In this document: in pieces, positions 35,616 through 43,892 of the stretch
Layout: every line of letters starts with the position of its first letter
Position numbering within the stretch: position 1 is the first letter of the stretch
NCBI GenBank assembly: GCA_964408955.1
Contig: CAYPBK010000012.1
Coordinates: 1-49,739 of the forward strand
Direction: 5' to 3'
From: JAAYKT01 sp964408955
Lineage (GTDB): Bacteria > Bacillota > Clostridia > Lutisporales > Lutisporaceae
DNA: 49,739 nt
Position numbers and translations under genes: made by a program
The notes under the pieces: model-generated
What the model was told of the DNA's origin: nothing
The model's database searches: none
The model's input: the letters and a program-made list of their open reading frames with translations, nothing else

Positions 35616-36368
35616 TTAACGTTTACCTCCATTAGGTGACATCACTTGACCTGTAACATATGCTGAAGCATCTGAAACTAAATAAAGAACCATATCGGCA
35701 ATATCTTTTGGCATAGCAATTCTTCCCGCTGGAATTTGCTTTATTTCATCTTCCCAATTGGCATCATAATTATAAAAAGTTGTTGCCGGTGTAAGTGTAG
35801 TTGGCACAGCTATACAATTTACATTTACACCATAGAGAGCCGCTTCACGAGCTACCGATTTTGTAAAACCAAACAAAGCAGCCTTTGCGCTGGAATAATG
35901 AGATAGATAAAGCATTCCTGATATTCCTCCGCCAGAGCTTATATTGACAATCTTTCCATATTTCCGCTCTCTCATATGGGGTAATACTTCCCTGCAAAAA
36001 TTAAACGGTCCTTTAAGATCGACATCCATCATATGATTCCATTCTTCATCGGAAATTTTATCAGTTTCTTTACAATCACTTCCAATACCGGCGTTATTTA
36101 TGAGTATATCCAATGCCCCAAATATTTCTAAGGCTTTTTCAACCGCACCTTTCACTTCCTTAACATTAATAACATCACAATGATAAAATTCTGCATCGCC
36201 ACCATTTTTGCGAATTATATCTACAACAGATTGACCTTTATCATCCTTTATATCACAAATCATTACTTTAACACCATGTCGGGCTAAAGAGATTGATATT
36301 TCTTCTCCTATTCCCTGACTGCCGCCTGTAACTATTGCTGATTTCCCTTTAAGATTCAAATAATCCAT
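35616..36368 (-). CDS. SDR-family oxidoreductase
   Basis: A 250-aa classical short-chain dehydrogenase. TGGSQGIGEE binds the cofactor, and ICDIKDD suggests NAD preference. NNAG, then Ser in NISSGGG and YSSAKAA (Tyr-x-x-x-Lys) give the catalytic set. The C-terminus YVTGQVMSPNGGKR is nearly the same as that of the other SDR in this operon (38839-39606), so the two may act on successive or related hydroxyls. The ATG at 36368 has GGAGG upstream. Confidence 0.92.
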   Translation of the reverse strand: MDYLNLKGKSAIVTGGSQGIGEEISISLARHGVKVMICDIKDDKGQSVVDIIRKNGGDAEFYHCDVINVKEVKGAVEKALEIFGALDILINNAGIGSDCKETDKISDEEWNHMMDVDLKGPFNFCREVLPHMRERKYGKIVNISSGGGISGMLYLSHYSSAKAALFGFTKSVAREAALYGVNVNCIAVPTTLTPATTFYNYDANWEDEIKQIPAGRIAMPKDIADMVLYLVSDASAYVTGQVMSPNGGKR

Positions 36369-36400
36369 GTCTTTCCCACCTCCTATAATCATTACTATTT

Positions 36401-37246
36401 TTATCTTATGTTATCACTATAAAAGCTATATATTTCATGCCCTGTTGCAAACCATGCATTGCCTTTTTTGTTTATATAATCAAGTATACCTTCAAGCATA
36501 TATATTTTCCCTTGTGAGCCTATACACTGTGGATCTAGTTGAAGAACATAACAAGCTCCATAATTATAAAAACCATCGTATTCCCATTTCCAATTGTTTA
36601 AAACTTTGTCACTGCACGCTATTCTTGCCTGTCCCTTAGGCAACGGCGGCCAGAAGTAAAAAGAGAAATAAGGCAAGTCGTATAGTGCCCAATGGATTGG
36701 GATCTCTAAAAGCTTCCCATTGTTATCTCCTAAGTCATTGTAATAAGGAATATCATCATCAGATAAAGAACTGGAATAACTGAAACCCAATTTTTTAACT
36801 GCTTTAAGGGTTTCCTTTGTAAACTCTCCCTCTGGTACTCTAAATCCAGTAGGGCTTTTACCGCAAACCTCTTCAATTGCTTCCTTCCCTTTTTTTATAG
36901 TATTATATTGATCCTCCGGACTAAGCATAGCCATATGCTCATGTTCAAAGCCATGACAACCGATTTCGTGTCCTTCTTTTAAAATTGTTTGAAGGGAATC
37001 AGGATACTTAATTGCAACTGCACCGGGTACAAAGAATGTGGCTTTTATATTATAGTTGTTTAGCACCTCTAATAAGCGGGGCAACCCAATATCTATGCTT
37101 TCTTTACCCATTTTAAGAAAATTCTTTTCATTTTTAACCTCAATATTAGGGTCAAAAATACGCACAAAATATTCAGCGTCCAAATTTACAGTAATCATTA
37201 CAGCATTATTGATACCATTAGGCCATTTGAACTTCTTACAATACAT
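36401..37246 (-). CDS. NodB-fold (polysaccharide deacetylase family) hydrolase, variant
   Basis: A 281-aa NodB-domain protein. The family has carbohydrate deacetylases but also amidases such as the PuuE-type allantoinase and cyclic imidases. Here Asp23 (VNLDAE), His98 and His102 (CHGFEH) and Arg136 (GFRVPEG) occupy the metal and active-site positions. The usual C-terminal catalytic His is replaced: the segment is LQLDPQ (Asp238), where the neighbour has AFHPQ. So activity may be altered or lost. There is no signal peptide, so it is cytoplasmic. The ATG at 37246 has GGAGGGG upstream, and it overlaps the paralogue by 11 nt, suggesting coupled translation and perhaps a heteromer. Confidence 0.85.
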   Translation of the reverse strand: MYCKKFKWPNGINNAVMITVNLDAEYFVRIFDPNIEVKNEKNFLKMGKESIDIGLPRLLEVLNNYNIKATFFVPGAVAIKYPDSLQTILKEGHEIGCHGFEHEHMAMLSPEDQYNTIKKGKEAIEEVCGKSPTGFRVPEGEFTKETLKAVKKLGFSYSSSLSDDDIPYYNDLGDNNGKLLEIPIHWALYDLPYFSFYFWPPLPKGQARIACSDKVLNNWKWEYDGFYNYGACYVLQLDPQCIGSQGKIYMLEGILDYINKKGNAWFATGHEIYSFYSDNIR

Positions 37247-38096
37247 TTTTACACCCCTCCATTGTCTTTTTCCAGTGTAAAGCTATTTCTTCGCAGCTGG
37301 TGCACCAGATATCGGAATTAGATGTAATATACTCACATAGTCTTTCTACAATCATTGACTTCCCGGGTGTCCCGGATACTTGTGGATGAAAAGCAGTAGT
37401 TATAGCACTACCAAATCTTACAGCTCCTTCAATTTCGCGCATAAAGTTTGACAAAACATCTTCATAAGAAGAAATTCTAGGCTGACCCGTTGGTATCGGA
37501 GGATAAGAATTGTATACCAATTGAATGTATTCATCTAATTCTTGACGGCAAGGCAGATTAACAACCTGAGTGCTTTTACCGTTAACATTATAGAAACCTA
37601 TTTGCTCCTCCGCCAGCCCATAACTTATATATAATATATTTTTATCTTTAAATAAAATTTCTTCAGTTTCTTCCAAAATAGGTCCTGTAGGTCTAAGCCC
37701 TACTGCCCGCTTCCCTATAATACGTTCAAATATCTCTTGACTTTTATTTATAGTGTGCATTTGTTCTTTGGCATTGTTACCATAAAATGACCCATGGTCT
37801 AAGCCATGATGTGCAATTTCATGTCCCGCTGAAATAATATCTCTTATTATCTCCGGGTATCTTTCTACATTTTCCCCCGGTATGAACCATGTGCTTTTTA
37901 AATTATATTTAGCCATAATATCCAAAATCCTATGTGCACCTTTTTTTATGCCATACAGTCCAACGGAACGACTTTTTATAAACTTTTCACCGCCGGGGAT
38001 TTTTACAACCTTGTTTCGCCAAATTGTGTCCCCATCCAAATCCCATCCAAAAGCAAAAGCACACTTCGCTCCATTAGACCAAATTTTTTTATTCAT
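37236..38096 (-). CDS. NodB-fold (polysaccharide deacetylase family) hydrolase
   Basis: A 286-aa cytoplasmic NodB-domain protein with the full set of likely catalytic residues: Asp19/Asp21 (GWDLDGD), His97 and His101 (HHGLDHG), Arg135 (GLRPTGP) and His237 (AFHPQVSG). No signal peptide, so an intracellular amide, imide or N-acyl group is a more likely substrate than peptidoglycan. The ATG at 38096 has GGGAGG 7 nt upstream. It follows the permease gene by 22 bp and overlaps the variant paralogue by 11 nt. Confidence 0.87.
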   Translation of the reverse strand: MNKKIWSNGAKCAFAFGWDLDGDTIWRNKVVKIPGGEKFIKSRSVGLYGIKKGAHRILDIMAKYNLKSTWFIPGENVERYPEIIRDIISAGHEIAHHGLDHGSFYGNNAKEQMHTINKSQEIFERIIGKRAVGLRPTGPILEETEEILFKDKNILYISYGLAEEQIGFYNVNGKSTQVVNLPCRQELDEYIQLVYNSYPPIPTGQPRISSYEDVLSNFMREIEGAVRFGSAITTAFHPQVSGTPGKSMIVERLCEYITSNSDIWCTSCEEIALHWKKTMEGCKNVL

Positions 38097-38118
38097 ATTC
38101 AAACCTCCCAAGGAATCA

Positions 38119-38790
38119 TTAAGCTATCTTTCTTGAGCTTCTATTTAAATAGTTTTCCAGTCTTTTAGCAAAAATTGAAAGTACTTTTGTTAATACATAA
38201 TAAACAACCGCAGCGACAATCAAAGGCTCAAAGGTTATAAAGGAATCCGCCATAACTTGACGTGAAACACGCATTAAATCTGCAACTCCTATGATGGAAA
38301 TCAAGGATGTACTTTTCAAGTTTCCTATTGCCTCATTAACCAAAGAAGGTAAAATTGCACGTAAGGATTGAGGTATAACAATATCCTTCAATGTTCTTGC
38401 ATAAGAAACCCCAAGGGCTTTGGCCGCTTCTTTTTGACCTACATCTATTGCTTCTACACCACCGCGTAATGCTTCAGATACATAAGCAGCAGAAACCATA
38501 GAAAGAGTTATAAAAGCAGCCGTTGAAGCATTTATAGATATTTTTAATACAGAGGGTAATGCAAAATATGAAAGGTAGAGAATTACAAGAGCGGGTACAC
38601 TACGAAAAATGTCTGTGTAAACGTAACCAATAAAACGCAATACTTTAAACTTTGAGATCTTTATTAAGGCTAAAGGAATTGCTAAAATAAAACCTCCTAT
38701 AACACATAAAAAGGTCATATAAAGCGTAATACCGATTCCACTAACAAAACGATCGGTGTAAGACGCAATCGTGACAAAATTCTCTAACAA
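38119..38790 (-). CDS. Polar amino acid ABC transporter permease
   Basis: A 223-aa permease of the HisMQ/GlnP class. The EAA loop is EALRGGVEAIDVGQKEAAKALG (about 110-131), with four to five membrane segments. The start is placed at TTG 38790, since GGAGG is 8 nt upstream; an in-frame ATG at 38808 overlaps that ribosome site. Only one permease gene is present, so it would work as a homodimer with the 34853-35593 ATPase. Confidence 0.9.
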   Translation of the reverse strand: MLENFVTIASYTDRFVSGIGITLYMTFLCVIGGFILAIPLALIKISKFKVLRFIGYVYTDIFRSVPALVILYLSYFALPSVLKISINASTAAFITLSMVSAAYVSEALRGGVEAIDVGQKEAAKALGVSYARTLKDIVIPQSLRAILPSLVNEAIGNLKSTSLISIIGVADLMRVSRQVMADSFITFEPLIVAAVVYYVLTKVLSIFAKRLENYLNRSSRKIA

Positions 38791-38838
38791 AACCAACACC
38801 TCCTTCATTGTTTTTTATAACCCAGCATGTTACATGTG

Positions 38839-39606
38839 TTATATCATGTATTCACCGCCATTTGGTGATATAACTTGACCGGAGAAGTAGCCTGCAGCAT
38901 CCGAGGCTAAAAAAGTAATGGCAGCCGCCATATCATCCGGTTCGCCTATGCGATAAAACCTTTTTAATGCCGGCTCAAACTCCCATTCATGAGCCATACG
39001 TGTATTTGTTAAACCCGGTGCCACAACATTGACATTAATACCTTCATGGCCCAATTCCCTTGCAAGACCCTTGCTCATTGCTATTACACCGCCTTTAGAT
39101 GCACAATAGTGGTAATCCGTGTCGCATCCAACTACACCTGCACCCGAGCTTACGTTAATAATCTTTCCATATTTCTTTTCACGCATTATTGGTAATACAA
39201 CATATATAAAGTTAAAAACACCCGTAAGGTTAGTGTCTATAAGTCTGGCAAATTCTTTTGGATTAACCTGATCGATGCTTTTTCCGCCCCCCAATGTAGC
39301 TCCGTTGTTTACAAGAATATCTATAGTACCAAATTCATTAATGGTTTTCTCTACTGTGTTTTTAATTAAGTCGATTTTGCTAATATCACAATACGTGCTG
39401 ATAGCAATGTTTCCCTCTGCCTTTATTTCCTTAACGGTTTTTTCAGCGCTTTCCTCTTCTATATCACATACCATTACTTTTGCACCTAAAGAAGCCATCA
39501 TTTTAGCTGTAGCTTTGCCAATACCGTTACCTGAACCTGTGATAATAGCGACTTTATCCTCTAAACTAAATAGATTATATATCCTTTCACTAATACAAGC
39601 CTTCAT
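38839..39606 (-). CDS. SDR-family oxidoreductase
   Basis: A 255-aa classical short-chain dehydrogenase. TGSGNGIGKA cofactor loop and VCDIEEE (NAD preferred). NNGA (usual NNAG changed), catalytic Ser in VSSGAGV and Tyr-x-x-x-Lys in YHYCASKGG. The C-terminus YFSGQVISPNGGEYM resembles the other SDR of this operon. ATG at 39606 with AAAGGAAT upstream. It lies between a 43-bp palindrome and the permease gene. Confidence 0.9.
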   Translation of the reverse strand: MKACISERIYNLFSLEDKVAIITGSGNGIGKATAKMMASLGAKVMVCDIEEESAEKTVKEIKAEGNIAISTYCDISKIDLIKNTVEKTINEFGTIDILVNNGATLGGGKSIDQVNPKEFARLIDTNLTGVFNFIYVVLPIMREKKYGKIINVSSGAGVVGCDTDYHYCASKGGVIAMSKGLARELGHEGINVNVVAPGLTNTRMAHEWEFEPALKRFYRIGEPDDMAAAITFLASDAAGYFSGQVISPNGGEYMI

Positions 39607-39647
39607 TATTATTCCTTTCTTTTTTTATATTTACATGCTATACAACC

Positions 39648-39690
39648 TAATACATGATTATCCATTTTCAAAATGGATAATCATGTATTA
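39648..39690. promoter_or_regulatory. 43-bp perfect palindrome downstream of the binding-protein gene
   Basis: Two 21-bp arms (39648-39668 and 39670-39690, core ATGATTATCCATTTT) pair perfectly around a single C at 39669. In RNA it would make a very stable hairpin with the loop opened by a few bases. It lies 45 bp past the stop of the binding-protein gene and before the SDR gene. Such hairpins commonly raise binding-protein mRNA over downstream permease mRNA by blocking exonucleases or stopping part of the transcripts. It could also be a protein-binding site. Confidence 0.85.
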
Positions 39691-39734
39691 TTATGGCTTA
39701 TAACTGTTTTTAGCTAAAAGCTTTTATATATATT

Positions 39735-40571
39735 TTAATTCTCATTGTATATTTTTAATTTACTTACATAGTCTTCACCAAGGTACTTCTCATATAACGA
39801 ATTTAAATAACCTTCATCCTTTAATTCCCTTAGTGCATTGTTTAATGAATCCAGATAGGGTGAACCTTTTGGAACAGCTATTGCATATGAAGGCAGAAAA
39901 TCCTTTATTACACTTTTGGGAATAACACTTACAGTTAAATCTTTGTTTTTGCCGTATCGCTCACCATAGGTAGAACTTTCGATTATAGCGTCCAATTCAC
40001 TAGTACCAATTATTTCAATTGCAGGAACAGTACTGTCATAGCTAATATATTTGACGCCCGGTATAGTTTTGGCATACTTTTCAAACATTGTACCTGTTGC
40101 GCCACCAACCTTTTTGCCATCAAGATCTTCAATTTTTTCTATTCCGCTGCCATCAGCGGCAATAATACAAGTAACAGGAGTAAAATAACCATCTGTAAAA
40201 TCGACCATTTTCTTTCGTTCCTCTGTAGCAGAAATGGAAGAAAGAATCATATCTGCCCTATTCTCTTGAATTGCAGAGATAAGACCAAAGAACTCCATAT
40301 CACTCCATTCGTAGGTAAAGCCTAGCTTCTTTGATAGCTCTTCTGCAAGATCTACACTAAAGCCAACATATTTACCATCCTTATCCACACTTTCCATAGG
40401 GGCGTTTTCAGCATTAACAGCAATAACTAAATGCTTCCCTGTAAGAGGTAACTCAGCATTATTTACAGGTGGCTCTTCTTCCTGTTTGCCCGGTGTCGGA
40501 GCTTTACTTCCGCAACCTACAATAGCAAACACCATTGAAATTACTAATACTAACATCAATACCCTTTTCAT
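39735..40571 (-). CDS. Polar amino acid-type ABC substrate-binding lipoprotein
   Basis: A 278-aa SBP_bac_3 family protein. The signal peptide ends with lipobox AIVGC (Cys20), so it is anchored outside the membrane. GKHLVIAVNAENAPME and GKYVGFSVDLAEELSKKLGF are the usual opening of amino acid binders, and DMILSSISATEERKK is the central segment. The usual ligand Arg-Asp pair for amino acids is not cleanly seen: the segment reads ISATEERKKMVDF, where family members often have TITPER, so the ligand is uncertain. ATG at 40571 with GGAGGA upstream. Confidence 0.92.
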   Translation of the reverse strand: MKRVLMLVLVISMVFAIVGCGSKAPTPGKQEEEPPVNNAELPLTGKHLVIAVNAENAPMESVDKDGKYVGFSVDLAEELSKKLGFTYEWSDMEFFGLISAIQENRADMILSSISATEERKKMVDFTDGYFTPVTCIIAADGSGIEKIEDLDGKKVGGATGTMFEKYAKTIPGVKYISYDSTVPAIEIIGTSELDAIIESSTYGERYGKNKDLTVSVIPKSVIKDFLPSYAIAVPKGSPYLDSLNNALRELKDEGYLNSLYEKYLGEDYVSKLKIYNEN

Positions 40572-40602
40572 TTAAATCCTCCTCTATTTTTTGTTTTTAT
40601 TT

Positions 40603-41913
40603 TTATGATATCTTATAAGTATGATCCTTAATTCCACGTATGGACATATGAGACTTACATAGCTTTTGGTAGAGCTCCCACTGTTCTGCTGTATTTTTTG
40701 TAACGGCTTTATAGTAATCCTTTACTACATCCCGTGCGTAATCATGAGCGACAAAATGCCCATCATCGGAAGCAAGATTATCAACTAAATCTTTGCCGGT
40801 TCCGGAGGGAACAATCATATGCTCTTCCATCCACTGAGCTCCTTCCTCACTTGACCACACACCGTCCCATCTATTACGTGTAACCTCAAGTTTTCCATAG
40901 CCTATAATATCCATAAATTTATGCCAAGTCTCCATGCAATCCACTAATCCTTTATCCAGTCCGCCTAGCTCAAATATCAAATCCCTTTCAAAATCGATGA
41001 AATTTTTCATATTGTTGTCAAAGCACATGTACACAGCCATTCTGGCAGAGCCTTCCCAAAAAGCACTAGAAGGTGAGTATTGTGCAATGATACTCATTTC
41101 AGGATACCTCTTATCTATCATGGTCTTTAATCTAAATTCATAATGGGTTAAATGCCCAGGCTCCATTTCATGACCGATGATTTCCATAATCCTATCAACG
41201 GTATACGGAAAATCAAGTGCTAGATTTCTTTCAAGTTCAATTTTGTTATAATCATAACCAAAGAGTATGGAAAGAAACTCCATCTTGCCGCCTAAGTCTT
41301 TAAAGCGCAATCTAGGCATATTGTTTTTTGAAATATCCATGTTCTTAACAGCAAAGCTATGAAATGCCTCTGTTACTGCAGTCAATGTTTTAGGTAGTTT
41401 CTCCCTCGGTACCAGTATTTTGCTTCTAAAATCTTCTATCCTAAGGGGTAATGGTCCCTTGCCCGGTAAAACGTTATCTAATTCCTCCAAAATTGAGTCA
41501 AGTTTTTTATAATCAAAAGCAGGAGCTACAAGATTATAGCAACCTTCCGTCATATCATTAAATGATATTTTTTCTCCAAGCAGCACAGCAGTTCTTGTTT
41601 TAAGACCTTTCGTATGATTTATTAAATAATTTACACGATCCATTTCTTCTTCTTTTGCAGTCTTTTTATATAATTGCAGAAATGAAATCAAGTGATTGGA
41701 TTCTTCAAATATATCCTTTAGTGTTTTACCTTCCCTGTTTTCACCCGGTTCGATATATGGATAAACTTTATAATCGCGACTAAATACCATTGATTCTCTT
41801 TTCCAATAAGGTTTATCCGCGTACCAATAAACATCCCAATAGTCATATTTTGATTTGCATAGGGTCAAATTTACATATTCCTTAGCCAGAAAATTCAAAG
41901 TTGATGCTGACAT
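40603..41913 (-). CDS. Uncharacterised HExxPGH putative metallohydrolase
   Basis: A 436-aa protein not recognised as any named enzyme. It contains IIGHEMEPGHLTHYEF (His248, Glu249, His254), the HExxPGH pattern of DUF885-type putative metallopeptidases, which are usually longer, and WEGSARMAVYMCFDNN (about 289-304), which may provide a further metal ligand. No signal peptide and no membrane segment, so it is cytoplasmic. It lies between the aldolase/kinase pair and the binding-protein gene, so it may cleave a peptide or amide bond of the imported compound. ATG at 41913 with GGAGG upstream. Confidence 0.7.
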   Translation of the reverse strand: MSASTLNFLAKEYVNLTLCKSKYDYWDVYWYADKPYWKRESMVFSRDYKVYPYIEPGENREGKTLKDIFEESNHLISFLQLYKKTAKEEEMDRVNYLINHTKGLKTRTAVLLGEKISFNDMTEGCYNLVAPAFDYKKLDSILEELDNVLPGKGPLPLRIEDFRSKILVPREKLPKTLTAVTEAFHSFAVKNMDISKNNMPRLRFKDLGGKMEFLSILFGYDYNKIELERNLALDFPYTVDRIMEIIGHEMEPGHLTHYEFRLKTMIDKRYPEMSIIAQYSPSSAFWEGSARMAVYMCFDNNMKNFIDFERDLIFELGGLDKGLVDCMETWHKFMDIIGYGKLEVTRNRWDGVWSSEEGAQWMEEHMIVPSGTGKDLVDNLASDDGHFVAHDYARDVVKDYYKAVTKNTAEQWELYQKLCKSHMSIRGIKDHTYKIS

Positions 41914-42006
41914 AAATATACCTCCATAAAAAATCTAATTAATTATACTTAATTTTTTCTAAAATGCACCACCTCTTTTGTTTTGAGCCTGTTTCCCACA
42001 TCTTGT

Positions 42007-43029
42007 CTATCTCTGCACCCTACCGGATGCATCGCCATTCATAAGATTTAACACCTCATCTTTTGACATCATATTAAAGTCACCTTCAATGCTATGCTTC
42101 AGGCAAGACGCTGCAACTGCATATTCCAAAGCAGATTTATTATCCATACCGCTGGAAAGGCCATAGATAAGACCCCCGCAAAATGAATCACCGCCACCGA
42201 CACGATCAATTATTTGCACATCATATTTCTTAGATTTATAATGCTTTTTCCCATCATACAGCATTCCTGACCATCCATTATGCGACGCTGAATAGCTTTC
42301 TCTTAAGGTAAAAGCTACAAGCTTTAAATCAAATCTATCATAAAGTTCTTCAGCAATTTTTTTATAGCCTTCATCACATAATTTACCTTTTGTAATTTCT
42401 GAGGAGTCAGCCTTTATACCAAATACACTTTCCGCATCCTCCTCATTGGCAATTAACACATCACAATACTTTACCAGCTCTGACATTACTTTATTTGCTT
42501 TCTCCGTAGACCAAAGCTTCTTTCTATAGTTTAGGTCTACGCTAATAGTTATACCCGCCTCTTTAGCCTTTTTCAATGCATCCTTTGTGATGTCTATACA
42601 ATTATCTGATAAGGCCGGTGTTATTCCTGTAAAATGAAACCATCTTGCTCCTTTCAGTATCTCATCCCAATTAAAATCATCCTCTTTGGATTCTGCTATA
42701 GATGATGCTGCCCTATCATAAATAACCTTTGAAGGTCTCTGGGATGCCCCTTTTTCGCAAAAATAAATACCTACCCTATCCCCACCACGAGCGATATAAT
42801 CTGTTTTTACACCATAACGCCTTATTTCATTTATGGCTGCTTGACCTATTTCGTGGGTTGGGAGCTTTGTTACAAAGTAGCTTTCCAAACCGTAATTTGC
42901 TAATGAGACGGCTACATTGACTTCACCACCTGCAAAAAGAGCATTATACTGTTTGGTCTGGATAAACCTTTCATAGCCGATAGGCGATAGCCTAAGCATC
43001 GCTTCCCCAAAGGTTATAAACTTATTCAT
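42007..43029 (-). CDS. 2-dehydro-3-deoxygluconokinase-like PfkB kinase
   Basis: A 340-aa PfkB-family kinase. N-terminal FITFGEAMLRLSP and AGGEVNVAVSLA are typical of KDG kinases, and DRVGGGDSFCGGLIYG holds the catalytic Asp. Expected reaction: 2-keto-3-deoxygluconate (or a close C4 epimer) + ATP to the 6-phosphate. Its start overlaps the aldolase stop by 4 nt, so the two are coupled: kinase then aldolase would give pyruvate + glyceraldehyde 3-phosphate. Start ATG at 43029 with GGGAGGAGG upstream. Confidence 0.92.
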   Translation of the reverse strand: MNKFITFGEAMLRLSPIGYERFIQTKQYNALFAGGEVNVAVSLANYGLESYFVTKLPTHEIGQAAINEIRRYGVKTDYIARGGDRVGIYFCEKGASQRPSKVIYDRAASSIAESKEDDFNWDEILKGARWFHFTGITPALSDNCIDITKDALKKAKEAGITISVDLNYRKKLWSTEKANKVMSELVKYCDVLIANEEDAESVFGIKADSSEITKGKLCDEGYKKIAEELYDRFDLKLVAFTLRESYSASHNGWSGMLYDGKKHYKSKKYDVQIIDRVGGGDSFCGGLIYGLSSGMDNKSALEYAVAASCLKHSIEGDFNMMSKDEVLNLMNGDASGRVQR

Positions 43030-43682
43030 ATCAATCCCTCCTCCCTTTTACACTTTTTTACTTCTAGAACAAATTCTTTAGCAGCTCTTGTAATTAATTT
43101 ATAATCACCGGTTTGGGCACCTTTTGTTAGATTACTGCCAGTGGCAATTGCGACTGCCCCAGCCTCAAACCAATCCTTAACATTATTAATATCAACACCG
43201 CCGGTAGGCATAAAATTAGCATAAGGCAATGGCCCTTTAAAGGCTTTTATTATCGAAGGCTTGAATGCACTGCCGGGAAACAATTTCAAAATTTCAGTAC
43301 CATATTCCATTGCTTCCAAAGCTTCTTTGACAGTCATTACTCCCGGGATAACAGAAACTCTATATCTATTACACATTTTCAGTGTTTCTATATTTAGATT
43401 AGGGCTTATTATATATTGAGCCCCTGCCAGCATACATGCCCTGGCAGTTTCCGGATCCAGTACTGTTCCTGCGCCAATTAATACATCACCATCTGAGTAT
43501 GTGTTAGATATTTCAGTTATAATGTTTAGTGCTCCCGGTACTGTCATCGTTATTTCTATGATGTCAATACCGCCTTCTTTAATTGCATCTACTATCCTGA
43601 TACCTTGTTCCTTTGTTTCTGTTCGCACTACCGCGACAATGCCCGTATTTACTATTCTTCTGATAATTTCTATCCTTTTCAT
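43026..43682 (-). CDS. 2-keto-3-deoxy-6-phosphogluconate (KDPG/KHG) aldolase
   Basis: A 218-aa class I aldolase cleaving KDPG to pyruvate and glyceraldehyde 3-phosphate, or 4-hydroxy-2-oxoglutarate to pyruvate and glyoxylate. Catalytic Glu43 (IIEITM) and the Schiff-base Lys133 (EILKLFPGS) match the E. coli enzyme positions closely; GAGTVLDPE and MPTGGVD are the phosphate-binding turns. The ATG at 43682 has GGAGGG upstream. First gene of the IclR-controlled operon. No sugar acid dehydratase is visible in the operon. Confidence 0.95.
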   Translation of the reverse strand: MKRIEIIRRIVNTGIVAVVRTETKEQGIRIVDAIKEGGIDIIEITMTVPGALNIITEISNTYSDGDVLIGAGTVLDPETARACMLAGAQYIISPNLNIETLKMCNRYRVSVIPGVMTVKEALEAMEYGTEILKLFPGSAFKPSIIKAFKGPLPYANFMPTGGVDINNVKDWFEAGAVAIATGSNLTKGAQTGDYKLITRAAKEFVLEVKKCKREEGLI

Positions 43683-43786
43683 TATTTAGCCCTCCTGTAC
43701 TGCATAAAATGTTTTGCCCTTTGAAACGCCGTTCTATTTGTAAGTTAAAAAAATAACAGCATACCTAATCAGAATAATTGTCTGGA

Positions 43787-43816
43787 ATTATAAGATACAA
43801 ACTTTTAAAGTTGTAA
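43787..43816 (-). promoter_or_regulatory. Probable promoter of the aldolase-led operon
   Basis: The minus strand reads TTACAA (43816-43811), an 18-bp spacer, TATAAT (43792-43787), about 105 bp before the aldolase ATG. The weak -35 box suggests regulated expression. The candidate IclR operator is just upstream, at 43830-43847. Confidence 0.55.
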
Positions 43817-43829
43817 TGTTTTGTATCGT

Positions 43830-43847
43830 GAAACGTCGTATCGTTTC
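43830..43847. promoter_or_regulatory. Candidate IclR-family operator
   Basis: GAAACG-TCGTAT-CGTTTC is an 18-bp inverted repeat with half-sites like those of KdgR, an IclR-family regulator of KDG metabolism (GAAAC...GTTTC). A single GAAACG half-site also occurs at about 43723. It lies 14 bp upstream of the aldolase -35 box and just before the IclR gene end. Confidence 0.6.
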
Positions 43848-43892
43848 TTGTCTTTTATATATTCTACTTCTTTTTCAAAAACCCTTTTTTAT

